Shown here in pieces: positions 1 through 5,026 of a DNA stretch of 5,026 bases. Source of the DNA: Myxococcales bacterium (GTDB taxonomy: Bacteria > Desulfobacterota_B > Binatia > UBA1149 > SPBQ01); assembly GCA_004525875.1 (NCBI GenBank), contig SPBQ01000212.1, positions 1-5,026 of the forward strand, in the 5' to 3' direction. A model generated the notes under the pieces. It saw nothing but the letters and a program-made list of their open reading frames with translations, was not told where the DNA came from and made no database searches. Numbering within the stretch: position 1 is the stretch's first letter; every line of letters starts with the position of its first letter. A program made the position numbers and the translations under genes.

Positions 1-158
1 AGCTTCTTCTGCCAGCCCCTGAGGAACGCCACGCGCGCATCCGCGTCGGCCGGCTGCTCGAACGCGGACGTACCCCAGTCGGCGGGAAGGTTGGCCTCGA
101 GCCAGCTTCTCACCTCGGCGCGGAACTTCGCTTCCTCTGTGGTGTCGCGTAGATCCAT
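1..158 (-). CDS. Acyl-CoA dehydrogenase family protein, N-terminal fragment (runs off the left edge)
   Basis: Reading the minus strand from the ATG at 158-156 gives 52 uninterrupted codons to the window edge. The protein begins MDLRDTTEEAKFRAEVRSWL and continues into EANLPADW, then a Gln/Pro/Ala/Asp linker and FLRGWQKK. This is the usual opening of bacterial acyl-CoA dehydrogenases: a first helix with an acidic EE pair, then F-R-x-E-V-R-x-W-L and a short N-L-P-x-x-W segment, ahead of the FAD-binding core. The family removes two hydrogens from acyl-CoA thioesters using FAD in the cytoplasm. Substrate cannot be told from this fragment, and the catalytic and FAD residues lie outside the window. 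Upstream of the start, AGGGG sits only 2 nt away and GGGAG 13 nt away, so the ribosome binding site is ambiguous. The gene is divergent from the LptG-like gene. Family assignment rests on the N-terminal pattern alone. Confidence 0.75.
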   Translation of the reverse strand, partial: MDLRDTTEEAKFRAEVRSWLEANLPADWGTSAFEQPADADARVAFLRGWQKK

Positions 159-283
159 TTCCCCTGAGTCACTCCCGGCGCGCCCCTGTGGGCCTGCGGA
201 GCGTAGCGGCTGGGGCCGCTTCGTGCCAGAGCGCGCTCGTGGCTCGCCCGGCGGCGCCGAAACTGCTGTACTCATTCGACCCG
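159..283. other. Divergent intergenic spacer between the acyl-CoA dehydrogenase gene and lptG
   Basis: This 125-bp GC-rich spacer must hold the start signals of both flanking genes, but no convincing -35/-10 pair is visible. It contains short symmetrical elements: GAGTCACTC (166-174), the hairpin AGCGGC-TGGG-GCCGCT (205-220) and the palindrome GAGCGCGCTC (229-238). In DNA this GC-rich such short symmetries are expected by chance, and I assign no function. Confidence 0.4.
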
Positions 284-1366
284 ATGCGGATCCTGGCGCG
301 CTACATCGTCGGTCAGTACCTGGCCATGTTCGGACTCTGCATGGCGCTGACCACCGGGGTTTTCGTCCTGGGCGACTTCTTCTCGGATGTAAGCGATATC
401 ACGGAGTACAATTCAACCGCCCCCCTGGTCGTCGCTTACTTCCTGCTCCGCATCCCGAAGGCCGTTCTCGACACCTACCCGGCCGCCGCGCTGCTGGCCT
501 GTCTGGTGAGCGTGGGGCTGCTCACCCGCCACCGCGAGATTCTGGCCATGCGCGCTTGCGGCGTGGGCACGCTACGGCTGGCCACCCCGCTGCTGCTCGT
601 CAGCGTCCTCATCAGCCTCGTCATGCTGCTGTTCAGCGAGACGATCGTGCCACCGATGACGGCGCGGGCCCGTGCGATCAAGCAAATCGACATCAAAGGT
701 GCCCACTTTTCGGGTGCTTACAACGCCAGCTCGATCTGGTTCCAGGACACACAGGGGTTCTTCAACGTCGACTACTACGACCACAATCGAGGCGCCCTCT
801 ACGGCGTGACGCTTTACGAGGCCGACAGCGGCTTCGTTCTGGACCGCGTGATCGAGGTCGAGCAGTGCTTCTGGCGCAACGACCAGTGGGAGATGGAGGG
901 CGGTACGGTCAAGGAATTCGGATCCGGCGGCGAGGTTTTCACACGCCCGCTGAAACCCGGCGAGATGCGGCTCCGTGATCCGCCCTCGGAGTTCAAGCGC
1001 AAGCGGCGCAAGGCCGACGAGTTCAGCTACACCGATCTCAGGAGGCAGATCGGGCGCCTGCACTCCCGCGGCGTGGACGTGCTGGAGTTCGAGGTCGATC
1101 TGCAACGAAAGCTCGCGGTTCCGTTCTCGGGCCTGATCGCCGTCCTGCTGGGCTTTCCGGTGGCCGTGCGGGGCGGGCGCCGCAGCAATCTGGCCGCGAG
1201 CATCGCCATCGGGCTGGGTCTGTCGTTCGCCTACTGGGTAACGATGGGGGTCTGCGTGGCCCTCGGCCACAACGGCGACCTACCACCGATCGTGGCGGCC
1301 TGGCTCGGCAACGCGCTGTTCGGTGTGCTCGGCACCGGGCTCTACATGGGCGCGGAGGGGTACTGA
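284..1366 (+). CDS. lptG: LptF/LptG (YjgP/YjgQ) family permease, LptG-like
   Basis: This 360-residue inner-membrane protein matches the LptF/LptG permease family, which with the LptB ATPase extracts lipopolysaccharide from the inner membrane and passes it to the LptC-LptA bridge. It has the expected plan: an N-terminal ILARYIVGQYL segment entering the first membrane helix (about 11-32), helices at about 45-82 and 98-121, a periplasmic beta-rich domain (about 122-265), then three C-terminal helices (about 278-296, 302-328, 333-356). The coupling region before the second membrane block, FEVDLQRKLAVPFSGLIAVL, is the family's conserved E-x-x-x-K-x-A-x-P-F pattern. The loop TRHREILAMRACGVG (81-95) is the cytoplasmic coupling helix. 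It resembles LptG more than LptF. The ATG at 284 is preferred because family proteins begin at this RYI segment; an in-frame GTG at 188 would add 32 uncharacteristic residues. No clear Shine-Dalgarno is visible. No lptF partner is adjacent: the upstream gene is divergent and the downstream gene convergent. Confidence 0.9.
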   Translation: MRILARYIVGQYLAMFGLCMALTTGVFVLGDFFSDVSDITEYNSTAPLVVAYFLLRIPKAVLDTYPAAALLACLVSVGLLTRHREILAMRACGVGTLRLATPLLLVSVLISLVMLLFSETIVPPMTARARAIKQIDIKGAHFSGAYNASSIWFQDTQGFFNVDYYDHNRGALYGVTLYEADSGFVLDRVIEVEQCFWRNDQWEMEGGTVKEFGSGGEVFTRPLKPGEMRLRDPPSEFKRKRRKADEFSYTDLRRQIGRLHSRGVDVLEFEVDLQRKLAVPFSGLIAVLLGFPVAVRGGRRSNLAASIAIGLGLSFAYWVTMGVCVALGHNGDLPPIVAAWLGNALFGVLGTGLYMGAEGY

Positions 1367-2508
1367 CCGGAGCCGGTCGCCGCCACGGCCGCACGGTGGC
1401 GCGCCGCACGCTCGAGTAGATCGACCGTAGCCGGGATGATGCCTCGTGCCTCGGTGAGGCGATAGTCGGAGTCGGCTGGAAGGCCGGCCATCAGCGCACG
1501 GTGCACCCGTCCCAGACTATGGTACGGGAGCGCCGGCAGCAGATGGTGCAACGCGTGATAACGGAGGCCAACGGGGGCGGCGAGAGCCGTCAGCCAGGGA
1601 GGACCGATGACGTTGACGGAATCGAGGAGCTGGGCGGCATCGTCGAGCTCACCACCGTCGTTGTCATAGCGGTGCGCCGCGAGCGTCCGTACGTGATTGA
1701 CCATCAGCAGCCCGACTGCAACCAGATACCACGTGACCAGCAGCGACACAGGAATCACCCCGGTGAACATCGCCACCGCCATCGACCAGCAGAAGATGGC
1801 GGCGCCCGTTTCCTGCAAAAACCAGCGCATGCGCATCCGGTCATCAGTCGGCATCGCGCGGTGGTAAGAGGTGTTGATCACCAGCGTTGAAGCCTGTTCC
1901 ACTACGATCTTACGCAGCGGCGGAATCACCGACGAGAGCGGCCCGAGGATGCCCCACCGGAACAGGAGCAGCGCCGGGACGAAGAGCACGGTGGCCGTCG
2001 ACAACACGATCCGCGACGGCGACCAGAACGCGATCGGGTCGTACTCCGGATCCTGCGGTGTGCCGAACACGGCCTTCTTGTGGTGCTCGTTGTGGGAGCC
2101 CACGTACATCAGACTCGGCACCATCATCGGGATGCCGACGAGGACGTTCCAGACGGCCTCGAAGCCCGGAATCGCGCCGCGCCCGAGGTGCGACAGCTCG
2201 TGGATGAACAACGCGGCACGATACAGCGCCAGCATCGCCACGACGGTCGCCACGAACCCGACAGGGTCGAGCAATGAACGCGTCGCCGCCAGCGCGAAGG
2301 CGCCCCACCCGATCGCCGCCGAGGCCAGCATGTCGGCCCAGTAGACCACGGGCTCGGGCTTGAACTGGTCGGAGAAGTGCACGCGAAGGGCGGCCGGCGA
2401 CAACTCGATATCGCCCGGCTTCGGCGTGCCCAGGCTCCGCGCAGCACCGGCGATGCGGCCGAGCGCCGCCACGAGCGTCGCTCCTCGTAAGTCCTTGCGG
2501 TCGTCCAC
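1342..2508 (-). CDS. Membrane fatty acid desaturase/hydroxylase family protein (three histidine boxes)
   Basis: This protein of 388 residues belongs to the membrane-bound di-iron fatty acid desaturase superfamily. All three metal-binding histidine clusters are present: HELSH (103-107), HNEHH (139-143) and HALHH (318-322). A further histidine-bearing stretch, NHVRTLAAHRY (271-281), lies between boxes 2 and 3. Hydrophobic segments at about 62-80, 82-102, 118-136, 168-186 and 234-270 fit a polytopic inner-membrane enzyme with the boxes facing the cytoplasm. Such enzymes use O2 and an electron donor to insert a double bond or hydroxyl into an acyl or sphingoid chain. The GTG start at 2508 is chosen because AGGAGG lies 5 nt upstream; an ATG at 2538 would overlap the preceding gene by 20 bp and lacks that support. 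It follows the serine palmitoyltransferase-like gene by 10 bp, so the two are surely co-transcribed. Its last 25 bp overlap the end of the convergent lptG. Regiospecificity and substrate (acyl-lipid, acyl-CoA or long-chain base) cannot be read from sequence; the operon partner favours a sphingoid or amide-linked chain. Confidence 0.9.
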   Translation of the reverse strand: MDDRKDLRGATLVAALGRIAGAARSLGTPKPGDIELSPAALRVHFSDQFKPEPVVYWADMLASAAIGWGAFALAATRSLLDPVGFVATVVAMLALYRAALFIHELSHLGRGAIPGFEAVWNVLVGIPMMVPSLMYVGSHNEHHKKAVFGTPQDPEYDPIAFWSPSRIVLSTATVLFVPALLLFRWGILGPLSSVIPPLRKIVVEQASTLVINTSYHRAMPTDDRMRMRWFLQETGAAIFCWSMAVAMFTGVIPVSLLVTWYLVAVGLLMVNHVRTLAAHRYDNDGGELDDAAQLLDSVNVIGPPWLTALAAPVGLRYHALHHLLPALPYHSLGRVHRALMAGLPADSDYRLTEARGIIPATVDLLERAARHRAAVAATGSGQYPSAPM

Positions 2509-2513
2509 GACTC

Positions 2514-2519
2514 CCTCCT
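2514..2519 (-). promoter_or_regulatory. Ribosome binding site of the desaturase, overlapping the spt stop codon
   Basis: On the minus strand the spt stop reads TGAGGAGGGAGTCGTG: the final A of TGA is the first base of AGGAGG, and the GTG start at 2508 follows after 5 nt. This arrangement supports GTG as the start and suggests translational coupling of the two enzymes. Confidence 0.8.
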
Positions 2520-3760
2520 CAGATGATGCCGAACTCACGGCCGACCTTCGCGAAGGCTTCGAGACCGCGGTCGAGATGCTCGCGCTTGTGCGTGGCCATG
2601 TAGGAGGTCCGCAGCATCGCGCGTCCGGGCTGGACCGCCGGCGTGATCACCGGGTTGACGAAGACCCCTTCCTCGTGGAGGCGCGTCACCATACGGAAAC
2701 AGGTGAGGTCCTCGCCGACCACGATCGGGATCACCGGCGATGCCGACTCCCCGGTGTCGAACCCCAGGGCCTCGATCTCACGCTTCATGTAGCGCGTGTT
2801 CTGCCAGAGCATGGCGCGCCTCTCGGGCTCGCGCTCGCAGATGTCGATGGCCTTGAGCACCGTGGCCGCGGTGGCCGGGGTGCACGCAGCCGAGAAGATC
2901 CCGGTGCGCGCGTGATGCTTGATGTAGCCGATCACCGACTCGTCACCGGCAATGAATCCACCCGCCGCCGCCAGCGACTTCGAGAACGTCCCCATCACCA
3001 GATCGACTTCGTTCTCGAGTCCGAAATGTTCGGCAACACCGCGACCGTGGGCGCCGAACACGCCGAGGCCGTGGGCGTCGTCGATCATCAGTCGAATGCC
3101 GTAGCGGTTTTTGAGCTCGACGATGCGGTCGAGGGGGCACAGGTCGCCCTCCATCGAATAGACGCCGTCGACGACCAGCAGCCGGCCGAGCTCCGGATTA
3201 ATGCGTTCGAGCTTGGCAGCGAGATCCGTCATATCGTTATGAAGGAACTTGACGATCTTGCCGAATCCTAGACGCGCGCCGTCGATGATGCAGGCGTGGT
3301 CGAGGCTGTCGAGGATCGCGACATCGCCGCGGCCGAGCAGGCACGACAGGACACCGAGATTCACCTGATAGCCTGTGGAAAAGACGAGCGCGGACTCGCG
3401 TTTCATGAAGGAAGCGATACGAGCCTCGAGCTGGACGTGGAGATCGAGCGTTCCGTTGAGCAACCGCGAGCCGGCCACGCCGGTGCCGTACTTGCGGATG
3501 GCCGCGATCGCCGCGTCCTTCACCTCGGAGTTGCTCGACAGGCCGAGATAATTGTTCGACCCGAGCATCACCAGATCCTTACCGTCGATCGTGACGACAG
3601 GGTCCTGGCTGGACGAGATCTCTCGGTAATACTGGTACAACCCCTGCTCGCGAACCTCCGCGGCCAGGGTGTAGTTCCGGCATTTCGTGAACACGTCCGC
3701 CACCGGAGCGGACTCGGTGGGAACCTGGAACTGGTACTGAGTCGCCAAGTTACGTCTCAT
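2519..3760 (-). CDS. spt: Serine palmitoyltransferase-like PLP-dependent alpha-oxoamine synthase
   Basis: A 413-residue fold-type I PLP enzyme of the alpha-oxoamine synthase family (serine palmitoyltransferase, KBL, BioF, ALAS). Visible signatures are GSNNYLGL (67-74), YGTGVAGSRLLNGTLDLH (91-108), the PLP-stacking His in LDHACIIDG (His155), MEGD (203-206), DDAHGLG with the cofactor-contacting Asp227 and His230, the Schiff-base lysine in MGTFSKS (Lys261), and the substrate-carboxylate Arg384. The glycine-rich GTGVAGSRLLNGT segment, HxSM-like spacing and the FVNPVITPAV loop (367-376) agree with Bacteroidota-type serine palmitoyltransferases as I recall them, rather than with BioF or KBL. The enzyme would join L-serine to a fatty acyl thioester with loss of CO2 to give 3-ketosphinganine, in the cytoplasm or at the membrane face. 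The ATG at 3760 has AGGAGG 9 nt upstream; a GTG at 3811 would only translate the leader. It is the first gene of an operon with the desaturase and is divergent from the E2/CAT-like gene. No acyl carrier protein or ketosphinganine reductase is in the window. A different amino acid or acyl substrate remains possible. Confidence 0.82.
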   Translation of the reverse strand: MRRNLATQYQFQVPTESAPVADVFTKCRNYTLAAEVREQGLYQYYREISSSQDPVVTIDGKDLVMLGSNNYLGLSSNSEVKDAAIAAIRKYGTGVAGSRLLNGTLDLHVQLEARIASFMKRESALVFSTGYQVNLGVLSCLLGRGDVAILDSLDHACIIDGARLGFGKIVKFLHNDMTDLAAKLERINPELGRLLVVDGVYSMEGDLCPLDRIVELKNRYGIRLMIDDAHGLGVFGAHGRGVAEHFGLENEVDLVMGTFSKSLAAAGGFIAGDESVIGYIKHHARTGIFSAACTPATAATVLKAIDICEREPERRAMLWQNTRYMKREIEALGFDTGESASPVIPIVVGEDLTCFRMVTRLHEEGVFVNPVITPAVQPGRAMLRTSYMATHKREHLDRGLEAFAKVGREFGII

Positions 3761-3769
3761 CTTCCATTT

Positions 3770-3775
3770 CCTCCT
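3770..3775 (-). promoter_or_regulatory. Ribosome binding site of spt
   Basis: On the minus strand this reads AGGAGG, a perfect Shine-Dalgarno core, 9 nt before the ATG at 3760. It decides the start of the serine palmitoyltransferase-like gene against the GTG at 3811. Its first two bases are the last two bases of the adjoining inverted repeat. Confidence 0.8.
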
Positions 3776-3798
3776 GCGTGCGCGCAATGCGCACGCAG
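3774..3798. repeat. Perfect 10-bp inverted repeat in the spt leader
   Basis: CTGCGTGCGC (3774-3783) and GCGCACGCAG (3789-3798) are exact reverse complements separated by 5 bases (GCAAT). In spt mRNA this would form a very GC-rich 10-bp hairpin whose 3' arm ends on the first two bases of the AGGAGG ribosome site. It could instead be a DNA operator. No T-run follows, so it is not a classical terminator. Confidence 0.7.
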
Positions 3799-3801
3799 AT
3801 T

Positions 3802-3830
3802 TTGCGAACACCGTGGCCTGACACTACAAG
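3802..3830 (+). promoter_or_regulatory. Weak sigma-70-like promoter candidate for the E2/CAT-like gene
   Basis: TTGCGA (3802-3807) and TACAAG (3825-3830) each match four of six consensus bases and are separated by exactly 17 bp. The -10 hexamer would fall inside the spacer of the CTGACAC dyad, so a bound regulator would block it. The leader would be only about 12-15 nt. Matches this weak can occur by chance. Confidence 0.25.
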
Positions 3831-3841
3831 GCATGTGTCAG
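3818..3841. promoter_or_regulatory. Candidate operator: 7-bp dyad CTGACAC-N10-GTGTCAG between the divergent genes
   Basis: CTGACAC (3818-3824) and GTGTCAG (3835-3841) are perfect reverse complements with a 10-bp, less GC-rich spacer. Half-site centres are 17 bp apart, a spacing that suits a dimeric helix-turn-helix regulator. The dyad lies in the control region shared by the spt-desaturase operon and the E2/CAT-like gene, so one protein could control both. The repeat is seen; its regulator and function are inferred. Confidence 0.5.
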
Positions 3842-3851
3842 AGACGCCGTG

Positions 3852-4781
3852 ATGGTCGCCACACTCATTGCCTTCGCCCTGTTCGCAGGTTGGGTCATCC
3901 TCAATACGAAGACGTCCCGTCCCGACGGCGATCCGATCCGAGGACTTCACCCTTATCGTCGACTCATGGCGTACATCATGGTCGACCGCAACGAGTCCAT
4001 AGTCCTCTTCGACAGCCACGCCGACGCCGACGAGCTTCTCCAGTACATCAATCGGGTCGGAGAAAAATTTGACGTTGACATCGCGCATTGTCTTGTCGGG
4101 GCAGCCCTGATCGGCCTGGCCGAGAACCCGAAGATGAACCGATTCTCGTCGGGACGCCGGCTCTACCAGCGCCGCGGACGGGCCGTCACCTTCAGCATGA
4201 AGCGCAAGCAGCTCGATGCCGAGGCCAAGCTCGCCACCGTGAAGATGGACGCCGTCCCCGGAGAGACCTTCCGCGAACTGTGCGGCCGCATCAATGCCAA
4301 GGTCAGCGTCGAACGATCCGGGGCCAAGACCTACGCCGACAAGGAGTTCGATCTGCTCAGCGTCGTCCCCCGCCCGCTTCTCCGGTTCGCGGTGCGGCTG
4401 CTGAAGACCCTCGACTACTACAACGTCCTGCCGGCGTCGTTCATCGCCAACGACGGCCTCTACACTAGCATGTTCATCGCCAATCTCGGCAGCGTGGGCA
4501 TGGGCGCCGGATTTCACCACTTGTACGAGTGGGGCAACTGCCCGCTGTTCATGATGGCGGGAAAGGTCGAGGAACGACCGGTCGTGCGCGACGGTGCCGT
4601 CGTGGTCCGCAAGCAGCTGCACATCCGCTGGTCTTACGACGAACGCATCGACGACGGCCTCAACGCACGCTTCGGCATCGACTCTGTGGTTCGTGCTCTC
4701 GAACATCCTTACGAGTTCTTCGGCTGTCTGGCCGACGACGGCAGCGACGCCCGGCCCCTCGACCGCAACGCGCCCGCCTGA
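3852..4781 (+). CDS. Membrane-anchored E2/CAT-fold acyltransferase-like protein lacking the catalytic His
   Basis: The 309-residue product starts with one hydrophobic helix (about 2-18), then a domain resembling the catalytic core of 2-oxoacid dehydrogenase E2 acyltransferases (PF00198 type, chloramphenicol acetyltransferase fold). Matching landmarks are YRRLMAYIMVDRNES (35-49), like the E2 R-R-x-x-A helix; DIAHCLVGAALIGLAENPKMN (76-96), like the E2 helix before the P-x-x-N turn; FIANLGSVG (208-216), the S-N-L-G strand; and GKVEERPVVRDGAVVVRKQL (237-256), the E2 G-x-x-E-x-R-P-V-V-x-D-G hairpin. The active-site motif D-H-R-x-x-D-G is present as DERIDDG (263-269): the catalytic His is Glu264, codon GAA at 4641. 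There is no lipoyl or E1-binding domain, so it is not a pyruvate dehydrogenase component. Between core elements there is an insert (about 160-205) with a hydrophobic RPLLRFAVRLL stretch. It may act on acyl thioesters through another base (His222 or His223), or be non-catalytic. The ATG at 3852 is preceded directly by an in-frame GTG (3849); neither has a strong ribosome site. It is divergent from the spt-desaturase operon. Confidence 0.78.
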   Translation: MVATLIAFALFAGWVILNTKTSRPDGDPIRGLHPYRRLMAYIMVDRNESIVLFDSHADADELLQYINRVGEKFDVDIAHCLVGAALIGLAENPKMNRFSSGRRLYQRRGRAVTFSMKRKQLDAEAKLATVKMDAVPGETFRELCGRINAKVSVERSGAKTYADKEFDLLSVVPRPLLRFAVRLLKTLDYYNVLPASFIANDGLYTSMFIANLGSVGMGAGFHHLYEWGNCPLFMMAGKVEERPVVRDGAVVVRKQLHIRWSYDERIDDGLNARFGIDSVVRALEHPYEFFGCLADDGSDARPLDRNAPA

Positions 4782-4786
4782 ACGAC

Positions 4787-5026
4787 TCAGCGCAGCGACT
4801 GCTCCCTCAGCAACCGAAACAGAACCGGCCAGCCCCAGATCAGCGGGTGGCGCTTCTGGCGCTCGGTGGGCTCGATGTCCACGCCCGTGTGGCGCTTGAG
4901 CTTCCACAGCGCGTACGGCAGCCAGTCGCCGAACGTCGCCGCCGATTTCAGCAGTCGCGGAAAATACAGCAGCTTGGCGACGGCCTTGCGCGTACGCCAC
5001 CGCACCAGCGCGCGGCGCCGGGCGCG
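4787..5026 (-). CDS. Unrecognised protein, C-terminal fragment (enters from the right edge)
   Basis: The minus strand is open from the window edge to a TGA at 4789-4787, giving 79 in-frame codons plus one base-aligned edge; the true start is outside the window. The fragment is basic and aromatic: an Arg-rich RARRRAL beginning, then AKLLYFPRLLKSAATFGDWL, PYALWKLKRHTGVDIEPTER, and a Trp/Pro-rich end PLIWGWPVLFRLLREQSLR. An amphipathic helix followed by W-K-L-x-R-x-T-G-V and a hydrophobic Trp-Pro stretch suggests a membrane-associated C-terminal tail. I do not recognise the family. The gene converges on the E2/CAT-like gene with only 5 bp between stop codons. A GTG at 5005 lies in frame but the open frame continues upstream of it, so it should not be taken as the start. 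Confidence 0.6.
   Translation of the reverse strand, partial: RARRRALVRWRTRKAVAKLLYFPRLLKSAATFGDWLPYALWKLKRHTGVDIEPTERQKRHPLIWGWPVLFRLLREQSLR

Noticed and set aside
91..978. Plus-strand open frame of about 295 codons overlapping lptG in another frame
   Set aside because: Pro/Arg/Gly-rich composition typical of a shifted frame; the overlapping frame carries the complete LptG-like protein.
1365..1378. Hairpin GACCGG-AG-CCGGTC at the lptG stop codon, considered as a terminator
   Set aside because: The stem is only 5-6 bp with a tiny loop and no T-run follows; it also lies inside the desaturase coding region.
2360..3271. Plus-strand open frame of about 303 codons opposite spt
   Set aside because: It is His/Asp/Arg-rich with no recognisable motif and lies wholly opposite coding sequence of the desaturase and spt; GC-rich shadow frame.
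2519..3760. Assignment as BioF (8-amino-7-oxononanoate synthase) or KBL
   Set aside because: The GTGVAGSRLLNGTLDLH and FVNPVITPAV segments fit serine palmitoyltransferase better, and there are no biotin or threonine-degradation genes nearby.
3809..3811. GTG at 3811 as the spt start
   Set aside because: It would make the AGGAGG site and the hairpin part of the coding region and add 17 basic residues not typical of the family; the ATG at 3760 has the well-placed ribosome site.
3852..4781. Assignment as a pyruvate/2-oxoglutarate dehydrogenase E2 subunit
   Set aside because: No lipoyl domain, no E1/E3-binding domain, a membrane helix at the N-terminus, the catalytic His replaced, and no E1 or E3 genes adjoining.
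3750..5000. Long minus-strand open frame of about 416 codons opposite the E2/CAT-like gene
   Set aside because: Its translation is Val/Ala/Glu/His-rich with no domain, and it is the antisense shadow of a gene with clear E2-family motifs in a high-GC region.

Overview
The window is GC-rich, gene-dense bacterial DNA. An LptF/LptG-type permease shows that the host has a lipopolysaccharide outer membrane, so it is Gram-negative. The acyl-CoA dehydrogenase N-terminus, the serine palmitoyltransferase-like enzyme and the histidine-box desaturase suggest a lipid-rich lineage of the deltaproteobacterial/myxobacterial/Binatota kind. That placement is an inference from gene content only. No rRNA, tRNA, CRISPR array, insertion sequence or phage gene is visible.

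Layout from left to right: (1) the N-terminal 52 codons of an acyl-CoA dehydrogenase, minus strand, leaving the window at base 1; (2) a 125-bp divergent spacer; (3) a complete LptG-like permease, plus strand; (4) a histidine-box membrane fatty acid desaturase/hydroxylase, minus strand, whose 3' end overlaps the permease 3' end by 25 bp; (5) a serine palmitoyltransferase-like alpha-oxoamine synthase, minus strand, 10 bp upstream of the desaturase and clearly in one operon with it; (6) an 88-91 bp divergent control region holding two perfect inverted repeats; (7) a membrane-anchored protein with the fold of a 2-oxoacid dehydrogenase E2/CAT acyltransferase, plus strand, in which the catalytic His of the DHRxxDG motif is Glu; (8) the C-terminal 79 codons of an unrecognised protein, minus strand, entering from the right edge. 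No gene-free stretch exceeds 300 bases.

The most interesting part is the unit at 1342-4781. A serine palmitoyltransferase would condense serine with a fatty acyl thioester to give a 3-keto sphingoid base. The co-transcribed desaturase could desaturate or hydroxylate a long-chain base or acyl chain. The divergently transcribed E2/CAT-like protein could act on acyl thioesters or amines, or be a non-catalytic partner. Together they look like a small sphingolipid or long-chain amino-lipid module with a shared regulatory region. The assignments of families are seen from motifs; the joint pathway is inference.
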